From contig NZ_LT629788.1 of NCBI RefSeq assembly GCF_900105805.1, positions 3,038,001-3,102,000 on the forward strand: a stretch of 64,000 nt of DNA, written 5' to 3'. Both the position numbers and the translations under genes were made by a program. This stretch comes from Pseudomonas moraviensis (lineage in GTDB: Bacteria; Pseudomonadota; Gammaproteobacteria; Pseudomonadales; Pseudomonadaceae). Positions within the stretch are counted from its first letter, which is position 1. Each line of letters begins with the position of its first letter. Of the stretch, positions 52,617 through 60,975 are shown piece by piece. The notes below the pieces were generated by a model, which saw nothing but the letters and a program-made list of their open reading frames with translations, was not told where the DNA came from and searched no databases.

Positions 52617-55600
52617 ATGTCCAGCCCCCAAAAACCCCTGCTACTCGCAGAACTTGGCATTCCTGGTCGCAGCAAGGACCCGGTGTCGAAGGATCCCGAT
52701 GTCTGGGGTATCAACATCGCCGCCGCGTTGGACAACTTTCCGTATCACGGCCTGCGGTGCGAGGCGGGGCCGTGGGGAAATATGGCGAGTGGCGACAGGC
52801 TGACGATATTTTGGGGCACCGGGCACAACGTGCTGACCCAGACCGTCCTCAAGGATGAGGTCGATACGCAACTGCGCATGTTCGTGCCTTCGCGGCACAT
52901 GGTCGACGGCGAGTTTGCGGTGTCCTATTCCGTCAAGCCGCTGGGCGGCACAGATCAACCGTCCGAAGTCATGCAGGTGCTGGTCAAGCTGACGCGCCCG
53001 GGTGGCCACGATAACAACGGTGACGACGGCCATTCCAGGCTGATCATGATCATTGCGCAGGAGATTCTTGACGGCGGCATCCACGAGGGCAACGTGGCCG
53101 CTGGCGTGGACATCAGCATTGGCAAGGCCGACGGCACACCGCCCTATCCCTTCGCCGCGGCCGGCGATATTTGCCGCGTGAGTTGGGGTGGAATCTTCGT
53201 GCTCAGTGCTCCACTGACCCAGGACCAGGCCGAAGGCACGGCGCCGATCATCGTGAAAATCAAAGAAGATATCATCCGTGAAGCGGGTGATGCCGGTGGT
53301 CCAGGGATCCCCGGAGTGGCCGTGGTGTTCGAGGTGTACGACAAGGTTTTCAACCGTTCCGAGGACTGGAGTCCTGAACAGCGTGTGGTGGTGGCCGTTC
53401 ATGCGACCCGGCTGGGTGCGCCGTTGCTCAAGGAGGCGCTGAACAACGTGCTGGACGTCGACCAATTGGGCGACGCCGATGGCACCGTGCAAGTGGTCGC
53501 CACAGACAATGCCCACTTCAAAATCGGTGACATCCCGTTCATCAAGATCAAGGGCACGCCGGTCGAAGGTCCACCGATTGATCTGGAAATAGAAGGCCTC
53601 CCGCTGATCAGCGTGCCGAGCGTTGTTGAAACCAAGGCCCCCAATGCCGTGCTGCGTCAGTTGGCCAAGTCCCAGATCACCGTGTCTTACCGCCTGAAAA
53701 AAGCCGATGGCAGCGCCGACCTGATATCCAACGGCCAATTCATCCGCGCCATCGGCGAAGTCCAGCGCCTGGCCGCGCCGATCATGCTGGACGAGAACTC
53801 CGGGGCGCTGGATCCCGCACTGCCCCAGGTGCGTCTCGAAATCCCCTTCGACAAATCCTTTGCCGAAGGTCAGGAGCTCAACATATTCATGCTCGGCACC
53901 ACGTCAGGCCTCAAGCCCTACCTGCCTGCTCTGCCAACGCGCCCCATCACCCACAACGACATCGTCGCAGCCAAACCGCTGTCGTACAGCATTGACGGCA
54001 ACCACCTGACCCCGGTCAACGGCGGCACGGCGGAGTTCTACTACCAACTCCTGATCCCGAGCGCGGCGTTCGCCAAGCTGGACGCGTACCAGGCCTCCCA
54101 CGCCATTCGCGAGTCGATCCACACCGACATCCTGCGAGTCGGCAAACCACGCCGGGAACTGCCCGAACCGGTGGTGGCCGGCGTGGTGGACGGCGTCCTG
54201 CCCGCCGACACCCCCGGCACCACCGCGACGATCATCTACACGGAAACGGTCAAAGGCGATGAAGCGTTCATGTTCTGGGTCGGCTCGATCACCGGTGAGT
54301 ATCCCGACTCGATCAAGCTGAACGAATTTACCGCCGGTAAGGAAATACCGTTCACCATCCCGGCCGCGATGATCAAGGACAACGAAGGCGGGACGGTGGT
54401 GGCCAGGTACGAAATCAAGCGTGCGGATGGGAGGACCAGTTATGCCGAGCCGCTGGAGTTTCGTGTCGGCGTGGCGCTGGATCTGAAAGAGCCGAAAATC
54501 AAGCAAGCCCCGAACGACACCAGCCTTGACCCACTGGAGGCCCAGAACGCACTGACCTCCGTGATCAACTATGACGGCATGCTGGTCGGCGACAGGATTA
54601 TCGTCCGCTTGACCGGCGCCCCCGGAACGCCGGCTGCCGGTTCGCACACCACCGAGCCATGGCCCGTCACCACCGTCGGCCTGCAGGAAATACCGCTGGC
54701 CGTCTCGGTGATCGCCTTCAACCTCGCCAAGTCCATCACGCTGGATTACACGGTTACGCGCAGCACCCAGGATCCGAAAGAGTCGCGGATTCGTGCGCTG
54801 GCGGTGTCGCCCATTGCGCAAAGCGATTTGCCCAAGCCGTTGATCGTGCAGGCCTCCGAACAAGGCGAAGGGCCGGAGCTGGACGTCAGTCAATTGACCA
54901 CCAACGCCACCCTTCGCGCGAACAGTTATCCGCACATTGCGCTGAAACAATATGTCTGGCTGAAAGCGAAAGGGACATTGAAAGGCGGGGGCGACTACTT
55001 GAAAACCTTCTGGCAACCGCCGGGTTCGCATGTCAGCGCGACATGGATTAATCAGGGTTTTTACGCCCAGAACGGCTTTCCGCTGCCGGACTTGCAAAGC
55101 CTGGAAGATGGCAGAGACCTGGAATTGGAGTTCAAGGCAGGTTTTGGCGGCACTCAAGTCGAGACAGAGGCCGTTACGTTTGCCCTACGGACTTACAGGA
55201 TCAAGGCCTACGAAAACGTTGTGCCGACCCTCGGCTCGGTAAAAGGCTCACCCAGCGGGGATGAAATCCCTCACGGCGGCCTTACGGTGGAAACTGCCGT
55301 CACCCTGAGCGGCGTCGCGGCCAAAGGCCAGAAGGTCGAAATCTTTGACGGCACGGTCTCCAAAGATCAGGCAACGGCACATGCCACAACCGGTGTCTGG
55401 ACGCTGCTCGTCAGTGCCCTGGCTGTGGCAGCGCACAGCTTTACCGTCAAGGCTTTGTACGGCTCCGGCGCCGTGTCGGCAGCCAGAACACTGACCGTGA
55501 CGCCGGTTGTCGTCCCTACGCTGAGCAACGTGCTTGACGACAAGAACGTTGAAATCCCCGAGGGACAAACTACCGTCAGCACCGCCCTGAAGCTCATAGG

Positions 55601-56639
55601 CACCGCGAGCAAGGGCCAGAGAGTCGAAATTTTTGAAGGAAACGGCCCGAGCCACACCTCCAAGGGGGTGGCCACCGCCTCGACAGCAACAGGCATGTGG
55701 GAGTTGCCTATTACTGTTGCAGTGGGTGCCCGGAGGTTATACGCAGGATCGCTGTATACATCGTCCCCGCAATGGTCAAATGTGCGCACACTGACCGTAA
55801 CGGAAGCCACCGCTCCGACACTGGACAATGTATTGGACGACAAAGGGGTGGTAGTGCCAAAGAATACAAACACTCTCAGTACGTCTCTGACACTCAAAGG
55901 CAGCGCCAGCATCGGTCAGAAAGTCGAAATATTCGACGGTACGACTTCCATAGGTGAAGTCACCGCGACATTGGGTATTTGGGAAAAGCTGATTACAGGT
56001 CTGAGCCTTACCTCGCACACATTCACCGCTAAAGCAGTTTACGGTTCTGGAGCTGTCTCGACCGCGTGGAAGGTCACCGTGCAAGCATTCACGCTGGATC
56101 GGTCGCCCATGAATCTCAATGGTTTATGTTTGATTCTGGATCCATCCAACTCACCCAGGTGGAAAAAATCGGGCGCTGTAGAACCAGGTACCACGCAAAC
56201 TCGCCGTCCGACAGTAGCAGCAGAACCGGTTAGTTACGTGTCATCCAATCCATCGATCACATCAGTCGACTCCTCTGGAAAAGTAACCAGCGTAAACAAA
56301 GGCAAATCAATAATCACTGTAACTGACGCGAGATTGAATTCAGGAACCTACGAAGTGAACGTGACCAATGTTCATCGCATCACAATCCGCCGTGGCACCG
56401 TAACGTCCGCACAAGGAAATGCTTGGATTGCCTCTGTTGGTGGTATCAACGGCGGAGAATATGTAATGAACACACTGCAACGCTTGTGCTCGAATGATGG
56501 CGAACTAGGAACTCAGTACACTGGATCGACTACGAGGTTTTATGCCGTCGAATCTCACTCGTCTCAAGCCTATCTAATGGGTATTGATAGTGGTGGGGAT
56601 GTGTCTCGTAACAGTGTGGTGGCCATGATTCCTGTTTAA
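52617..56639 (+). CDS. Giant multi-repeat beta-sandwich (Ig-like) protein of unknown function
   Basis: This 1,340-residue protein has no signal peptide or membrane segment. The N-terminal two thirds look like about seven diverged units of 110-130 residues. Each starts with a G-D-x-hydrophobic...W/G signature (GDRLTIFWG ~57, GDICRVSWG ~183, GDIPFIKIKG ~304, GQELNIFMLG ~418, GDEAFMFWVG ~546, GDRIIVRLTG ~657, KQYVWLKAKG ~776). Three ~98-residue Ig-like repeats follow (about 868, 965, 1065: PTLxNVLDDK...GQKVEIFDG...SFTVKALYGSGAVS), then a BIg2-like module (about 1197-1260) and a unique ~80-residue C-terminus. GGAG precedes the ATG. The 3' third is more AT-rich. Adhesin, secreted effector and structural roles are all possible; none is shown. 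Confidence 0.85.
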   Translation: MSSPQKPLLLAELGIPGRSKDPVSKDPDVWGINIAAALDNFPYHGLRCEAGPWGNMASGDRLTIFWGTGHNVLTQTVLKDEVDTQLRMFVPSRHMVDGEFAVSYSVKPLGGTDQPSEVMQVLVKLTRPGGHDNNGDDGHSRLIMIIAQEILDGGIHEGNVAAGVDISIGKADGTPPYPFAAAGDICRVSWGGIFVLSAPLTQDQAEGTAPIIVKIKEDIIREAGDAGGPGIPGVAVVFEVYDKVFNRSEDWSPEQRVVVAVHATRLGAPLLKEALNNVLDVDQLGDADGTVQVVATDNAHFKIGDIPFIKIKGTPVEGPPIDLEIEGLPLISVPSVVETKAPNAVLRQLAKSQITVSYRLKKADGSADLISNGQFIRAIGEVQRLAAPIMLDENSGALDPALPQVRLEIPFDKSFAEGQELNIFMLGTTSGLKPYLPALPTRPITHNDIVAAKPLSYSIDGNHLTPVNGGTAEFYYQLLIPSAAFAKLDAYQASHAIRESIHTDILRVGKPRRELPEPVVAGVVDGVLPADTPGTTATIIYTETVKGDEAFMFWVGSITGEYPDSIKLNEFTAGKEIPFTIPAAMIKDNEGGTVVARYEIKRADGRTSYAEPLEFRVGVALDLKEPKIKQAPNDTSLDPLEAQNALTSVINYDGMLVGDRIIVRLTGAPGTPAAGSHTTEPWPVTTVGLQEIPLAVSVIAFNLAKSITLDYTVTRSTQDPKESRIRALAVSPIAQSDLPKPLIVQASEQGEGPELDVSQLTTNATLRANSYPHIALKQYVWLKAKGTLKGGGDYLKTFWQPPGSHVSATWINQGFYAQNGFPLPDLQSLEDGRDLELEFKAGFGGTQVETEAVTFALRTYRIKAYENVVPTLGSVKGSPSGDEIPHGGLTVETAVTLSGVAAKGQKVEIFDGTVSKDQATAHATTGVWTLLVSALAVAAHSFTVKALYGSGAVSAARTLTVTPVVVPTLSNVLDDKNVEIPEGQTTVSTALKLIGTASKGQRVEIFEGNGPSHTSKGVATASTATGMWELPITVAVGARRLYAGSLYTSSPQWSNVRTLTVTEATAPTLDNVLDDKGVVVPKNTNTLSTSLTLKGSASIGQKVEIFDGTTSIGEVTATLGIWEKLITGLSLTSHTFTAKAVYGSGAVSTAWKVTVQAFTLDRSPMNLNGLCLILDPSNSPRWKKSGAVEPGTTQTRRPTVAAEPVSYVSSNPSITSVDSSGKVTSVNKGKSIITVTDARLNSGTYEVNVTNVHRITIRRGTVTSAQGNAWIASVGGINGGEYVMNTLQRLCSNDGELGTQYTGSTTRFYAVESHSSQAYLMGIDSGGDVSRNSVVAMIPV

Positions 56640-56789
56640 TTGTGCCTCTTGGCGATGTCGGGGACGTTATGGGAACAGATAACGATTACTGACCTGTATT
56701 CAGTGATGTTCTTCAATAAGGCAGATTACGTTGGTTTAACAGGAGCAGACCATGTTTCATCCTAGTCTTTATCTCTTAAACTCATATAT

Positions 56790-56846
56790 TCAAAAGACAT
56801 CCAGACACGCCTTCGAGGCTACACCTCCTTGCGCCATTGCCTACAG
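56790..56846 (+). repeat. Leader fragment, copy B
   Basis: This short piece (from CAAAAGACATCCAGACACGC to GCGCCATTGCCTACAG) matches the beginning of leaders A and C, but none of the hairpins are present. It lies after the giant gene; the surrounding 56640-56923 contains no convincing gene. Confidence 0.6.
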
Positions 56847-56923
56847 GGACGCACAAAGGGGAATTTAACCAGTGATTTAAACAGCGGGACTTGATCGAGA
56901 TTTACTGCTGACCGGTATTGCCC

Positions 56924-56990
56924 TTTCGCGAGCAAGCTCGCTCCCGCAGGGAAACGCATTCCAAATGTGGGAGCGAGCTTGCTCGCGAAG
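56924..56990. repeat. Type-1 REP pair (AGCTTGCTCGC variant)
   Basis: Inverted copies with a shared A/T substitution (GAGCAAGCTCGCTCCC / GGGAGCGAGCTTGCTC), just ahead of leader C. Confidence 0.85.
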
Positions 56991-57340
56991 GGGCCAGTGA
57001 AGTCAGCGCAAATCGCCTTTTAAACTCAGGCGTTTAAAAGACACCTTCAGACACGCCTTTCAGGCTACAAATCCTTGCGCCATTGCCTACAGCCAAGCCA
57101 GAATCCGCCGGCTTGTGCGCCTTGGGGGCGGGTTCTATTGTGGTGCGGTCGCTGACGAACCAGCGATCGGGTTTAGCGACTCGAACTCAAGTCAAAGGTG
57201 CATCGGCGTTCCAGGCTTCGTTGCGGATCTGTATTTTCGCGATTTCGTCATGGTGGCTGTATGCGGGAGACCTTCGGGTCTGCCGGGTGCCTTTGACCGG
57301 TTCGCTAACCTGCGTACAGCCGCCACCCTCCTGTTTAGCG
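56991..57340 (+). promoter_or_regulatory. Structured leader, copy C (upstream of intact DUF6124 gene)
   Basis: The same noncoding module as copy A precedes an intact gene here. Stems are GAATCCGCC/GGCGGGTTC (57101-57135), TCGCTG/CAGCGA (57149-57166) and an outer stem GGTGGCTGTATGC with GCGTACAGCCGCCACC (57252-57327) enclosing AGACC-TTCG-GGTCT (57268-57281). Base changes between A and C mostly keep pairing. It ends about 35 bases before the ATG at 57375. Likely an RNA leader or conserved promoter cassette of DUF6124 genes. Confidence 0.6.
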
Positions 57341-57374
57341 ACAGGTTGTAGCGGCTCCACAAAGGAACTTCACC

Positions 57375-57734
57375 ATGATCAAACCAACACCCAACCCACC
57401 CGAAACAGACCCCACCTCCCCCTACGAATCCCTCGACTCTAAAAAACTCCACCAAGCCGCCGACCGCGCCCTCGACCACTACCTCTGCCCACCCGGCTCC
57501 ACGCCACCACCCTTCAGCCCTCGCGCCATGTACGCCGTCACCGCCGACACCAAAAACGAAGACCTGCTGGCCAACGCCTGCGAAACCCTTGCCTCGGCCA
57601 AAACCATCGCCCAGGAATTCGCCGGACTGGTGAAACCGTCGCAGCGCCGGACGCTGATGGGCATCGCGCAGCTGATCATGCTCGGCGAATTGGCGGTGAA
57701 TCGGGTGCTGGATAATCTGGAGTTGCCGGGTTGA
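57375..57734 (+). CDS. DUF6124 (formerly DUF3077) family protein
   Basis: This 119-residue cytoplasmic protein belongs to a family I recognise as multicopy in fluorescens pseudomonads. The N-terminus is proline-rich (TPNPPETDPTSPYESLDSKKLHQAADRALDHYL) and the C-terminus helical (LLANACETLASAKTIAQEFAGLVKPSQRRTLMGIAQLIMLGELAVNRVLDNLE). GGA precedes the ATG. No function is established. The leader upstream and the degenerate copy at 52383 show that this locus has been duplicated. Confidence 0.82.
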   Translation: MIKPTPNPPETDPTSPYESLDSKKLHQAADRALDHYLCPPGSTPPPFSPRAMYAVTADTKNEDLLANACETLASAKTIAQEFAGLVKPSQRRTLMGIAQLIMLGELAVNRVLDNLELPG

Positions 57735-57784
57735 CGCAGGCATTGGGGACACCAGTTGATTGATCCAGCGTCAATTCTGACGCC

Positions 57785-57835
57785 TTCGCGAGCAGGCTCG
57801 CTCCCACCGTTGAACGGCTTCCAAAGTGGGAGCGC
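57785..57835. repeat. Type-1 REP pair with truncated second copy
   Basis: A full REP (CGCGAGCAGGCTCGCTCCCA) is followed by GTGGGAGCGCGAATAC, in which the second palindrome is cut short. Confidence 0.7.
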
Positions 57836-57873
57836 GAATACTGGCTAAGGCCCAACACAAAACCTTGAGGCAG

Positions 57874-57914
57874 AAAAAGCCCGCTGCCCCCTTTCAATCG
57901 GGGCGGCGGGTTGC
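57874..57914 (-). terminator. Rho-independent terminator of the 57921-58595 gene
   Basis: On the minus strand the stem CCCGCCGCCCC/GGGGGCAGCGGG is followed by a T run just past the stop codon. Confidence 0.82.
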
Positions 57915-57920
57915 AGATCA

Positions 57921-58595
57921 CTACGCCGTTAAAACCTGTTCAGGGGTAATCGGGCCGAAACCGAGATTCTTGCCGTTGATATAGCGCGCGCCCTTGAGCA
58001 GCTCCGTACCCTCGATAACGACGACCGCGTCCTGCGTGTACATAAACGTCACCACCGATACCGGCGTCGTACGCTCCGGCAGCCCCCAAGACACTTTTGT
58101 CCGCTGCTCTATGAGGGTCAGTGCCCAATCAAACCAAATGATGGGGAGGTCTTCGATCCTGATTTCGCGCTCCGGATCTTCCCAACGAAAGTCCTGCCGC
58201 GCCGTCATCAAAAGCGCACTTCCCTCAATGACGAATTCCGGCTTGCCAAATCGCCTCTCCATTTCATCGTTGATCCAGCCATCCAGGTACAAATCCGGAT
58301 CGGTGAAGAGTTCGAAAAGCATCGCACTGTTGACGATTTTTCCTGCAGAACCACCAATCACACTGTAGTGATTGTGGTACGCCAAACCCTCCAGCTCCGG
58401 CCGAATCGCGTTGCTCGACACCTCCAGGTAATTGGCGCTGTAGGCGTTGGCCATCTGCTTGAAATGGGTGAAGTCCAGCATCAACTTGAAAGTCACGGTG
58501 TAACCGATTGCGCGATCGGCTGTACGTTGTTCCAACACTCCCGAGACGAATTCAACCTCCATACCTTGCAACTTTATATAGGGCTGGTCTGCCAT
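57921..58595 (-). CDS. Unrecognised 224-residue protein of the flhA-flhB island
   Basis: I do not recognise this family. The protein has no signal peptide or transmembrane segment, is acidic and rich in aromatic residues, and appears mixed alpha/beta. Segments such as QGMEVEFVSGVLEQRTADRAIGYTVTFKLML and VSVVTFMYTQDAVVVIEGTELL look like beta-strand-rich ends around a helical middle (FELFTDPDLYLDGWINDEMERRFG). AGAGGAAG lies before the ATG at 58595 and a terminator follows, so it is a complete single-gene unit. An 18-bp near-palindrome 131 bases upstream is shared with the giant gene, hinting at co-regulation. Confidence 0.75.
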   Translation of the reverse strand: MADQPYIKLQGMEVEFVSGVLEQRTADRAIGYTVTFKLMLDFTHFKQMANAYSANYLEVSSNAIRPELEGLAYHNHYSVIGGSAGKIVNSAMLFELFTDPDLYLDGWINDEMERRFGKPEFVIEGSALLMTARQDFRWEDPEREIRIEDLPIIWFDWALTLIEQRTKVSWGLPERTTPVSVVTFMYTQDAVVVIEGTELLKGARYINGKNLGFGPITPEQVLTA

Positions 58596-58726
58596 GATTG
58601 CTTCCTCTGAAACCCGATGCAGGCGCCGCTCCCTGGTACTCGCATCAAATGATCAGAGCGACCAATGCAGGGAAATGCCGGGAGAATTCCCATGGCAATG
58701 AGAGCGCCGGCGGGCGCGGCCGTCTA

Positions 58727-58744
58727 CTGTCAGACTTGACAGGT
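58727..58744 (-). promoter_or_regulatory. Second copy of the 18-bp near-palindrome
   Basis: On the minus strand this reads ACCTGTCAAGTCTGACAG, identical to 52539-52556. It lies upstream of the 57921-58595 gene and only about 30 bases past the flhB stop, at the island edge. Confidence 0.55.
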
Positions 58745-58773
58745 TGAGAGGTTTTCCAGACAGACGGTAACCG

Positions 58774-59913
58774 TCAGGAATCGCGCCGCAGATCAGGCGG
58801 AATCGGCAAATCATCCTTGAGCGGATCCGGCCGTTTACCCTTGCCCGCCTGGTGTTGGCGGATCTGGTAGACGTAAGCCAATACCTGCGCTACGGCCAGA
58901 TACAGCCCGCCGGGGATTTCCTGCTCCAGTTCGGTGGAGTAGTAGATCGACCGGGCCAACGCCGGCGATTCGAGGAGCATGACGTTGTTGGCGACGGCGA
59001 TTTCGCGGATTTTCAGGGCGATGAAGTCGCTGCCCTTGGCCAGCAGCACCGGCGCGCCGCCCTTCTCCGAGTCGTACTTGAGGGCGACGGCGTAGTGGGT
59101 CGGGTTGGTGATGACCACATCGGCTTCGGGGATCGCCGCCATCATCCGCCGCTGGGACATTTCGCGCTGGGTCTGGCGGATGCGCTGCTTGACCTCGGGG
59201 CGGCCTTCCTGGTCCTTGTGTTCGTCGCGCACTTCCTGCTTGGTCATCAGCAGTTTCTTGTGCGCTTCCCAAAGCTGCACCGGCACGTCGACGGCGGCGA
59301 TGATGATCAGGCCGCAGGCCAGCCACAGCGTGCTCCAGCCCACCAGCAAAACGCTGTGGATGATCGCCATGTCCAGTGGCTCGTGGGCGATGCGCAGAAA
59401 GTCATCGACGTCGGCGGACAACACCACCAACGCCACGCCCAGGGTAATCAGAAACTTCGCCAGTGCCTTGAGCAGTTCGACCACAGCCTTGAACGAAAAC
59501 ATGCGCTTGAGGCCGGCGGCCGGGTTCATCCGGCTGAATTTGGGCGCCAGGGAGCTTGCGGCGAACAGCCAGCCACCGAGGGAGATCGGGCCGATCACGG
59601 CGGCGAGCAACAGGGTGATCATGACTGGCTGAATCGCCAGCAAGGCAATCAACCCTGACTCCAACAGAAAACGGCCCATGGCGCCTTGGTCCATGACCAC
59701 TTCACGGGACAGGGTGAAGTTCAGGCGCATCACGTCCATCAGTTCTTGCGCGAGCATGCCGCCAAAAATCAGCAGCGCAGCGGCACCGGCCATCATCACC
59801 GCAAGGGTGTTGAGCTCTTTGGAACGGGCAATCTCACCCTTCTCTCGGGCATCCTTTTTACGTTTGTCCGTGGGGTCTTCTGTTTTGTCCTGACCGCTTT
59901 CGCTCTCTGCCAT
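58774..59913 (-). CDS. flhB: Flagellar export switch protein FlhB
   Basis: This 379-residue protein has four transmembrane helices and a cytoplasmic domain with the autocleavage motif NPTHYAVAL (about residue 270). It controls the switch from hook to filament export, in concert with FliK. Its C-terminal tail (about 350-379) is proline/aspartate-rich. It follows fliR at three bases; downstream lies the accessory island instead of flhA. Confidence 0.95.
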   Translation of the reverse strand: MAESESGQDKTEDPTDKRKKDAREKGEIARSKELNTLAVMMAGAAALLIFGGMLAQELMDVMRLNFTLSREVVMDQGAMGRFLLESGLIALLAIQPVMITLLLAAVIGPISLGGWLFAASSLAPKFSRMNPAAGLKRMFSFKAVVELLKALAKFLITLGVALVVLSADVDDFLRIAHEPLDMAIIHSVLLVGWSTLWLACGLIIIAAVDVPVQLWEAHKKLLMTKQEVRDEHKDQEGRPEVKQRIRQTQREMSQRRMMAAIPEADVVITNPTHYAVALKYDSEKGGAPVLLAKGSDFIALKIREIAVANNVMLLESPALARSIYYSTELEQEIPGGLYLAVAQVLAYVYQIRQHQAGKGKRPDPLKDDLPIPPDLRRDS

Positions 59914-59916
59914 GAC

Positions 59917-60702
59917 TCAGCGCGCCCGTGCCAGTTCGCGTAGCAACTGCAAGGCCTCGCTGGCCAGCGGTTGATACTGGTTGAGAATGTCCGCCAGACC
60001 CACCCAGACGATGAACAGGCCGAGCACCATGGTCAGCGGAAAACCGATCGAGAAGATGTTCAGTTGCGGCGCGGCGCGGGTCATCACGCCGAAGGCGATG
60101 TTGACCACAAGCAACGCGGTGATCGCTGGCAGCACCAGCAGCAACGCGGCGCCAAGCACCCAGCCGAGTTTGCCGGCCAGCTCCCAGTAATGCTCAACCA
60201 TCAGACCGCCGCCGACCGGCAGCGTGGTGAAGCTTTCAGTCAGGACTTCGAACACCACTAGGTGGCCGTTCATCGACAGGAAGAGCAGCGTCACCAGCAT
60301 GGTGAAGAACTGACCGATCACCGCCACCGAAACGCCGTTGGTAGGGTCGATCATCGAAGCGAAGCCCATACCCATCTGCACCGCGACAATCTGCCCGGCA
60401 ACGGCAAAGGCCTGGAAGAACAGTTGCAGGGAAAATCCGAGCACGGCGCCGACCAGAATCTGCTCGCCGATCAACAGCAGACCGCTGAGGTCAAGCGGGC
60501 TGACGGCGGGCATCGGCGGCAGCGCCGGGGTGATGACCACGGTGATCGCCACGGCGAAATACAGGCGCACGCGGCGCGGGATCAGGGTGGTGCCGAACAC
60601 CGGCATGACCATCAACATCGACGCCACGCGAAACAGCGGCAACATGAACGACGCCACCCAGGTGCTGATCTGGGTGTCGGTCAACTGAAGCAGCGATTGC
60701 AT
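59917..60702 (-). CDS. fliR: Flagellar export protein FliR
   Basis: This 261-residue, six-helix component of the FliPQR export channel has the family segment GEQILVGAVLGFSLQLFFQAFAVAGQIVAVQMGMGFASMIDP. Three bases separate it from fliQ and from flhB. Confidence 0.95.
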   Translation of the reverse strand: MQSLLQLTDTQISTWVASFMLPLFRVASMLMVMPVFGTTLIPRRVRLYFAVAITVVITPALPPMPAVSPLDLSGLLLIGEQILVGAVLGFSLQLFFQAFAVAGQIVAVQMGMGFASMIDPTNGVSVAVIGQFFTMLVTLLFLSMNGHLVVFEVLTESFTTLPVGGGLMVEHYWELAGKLGWVLGAALLLVLPAITALLVVNIAFGVMTRAAPQLNIFSIGFPLTMVLGLFIVWVGLADILNQYQPLASEALQLLRELARAR

Positions 60703-60705
60703 GGC

Positions 60706-60975
60706 TTAGCCGATGACCATCGGGATGTTTTTGTACAGCTGGATGATGTATTCCATGAACGTCTGCACGATCCACGGACCGCCGATGATCAGGGTCACCA
60801 GCATCACCAGAAGACGCGGCAGAAAGCTCAGGGTCTGTTCGTTGATCTGCGTGGCGGCCTGGAACATCGACACCAGCAGGCCGACCAAAAGGCTCGGCAC
60901 CACCAGGATGGCGACCATCATGGTGGTCAGCCACAGCGCTTCACGAAAGATATCGACCGCGACTTCCGGCGTCAT
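60706..60975 (-). CDS. fliQ: Flagellar export protein FliQ
   Basis: This 89-residue, two-helix hairpin protein of the FliPQR channel has VDIFREALWLTTMMVAILVVPSLLVGLLVSMFQAATQINEQTLSF. Its ATG overlaps the fliP stop by four bases. Confidence 0.96.
   Translation of the reverse strand: MTPEVAVDIFREALWLTTMMVAILVVPSLLVGLLVSMFQAATQINEQTLSFLPRLLVMLVTLIIGGPWIVQTFMEYIIQLYKNIPMVIG

Noticed and set aside
56752..56868. A 38-codon frame with a good AGGAG ribosome-binding site after the giant gene.
   Set aside because: Half of it is leader fragment B, a repeat that elsewhere is noncoding; no conservation or neighbour supports a product.
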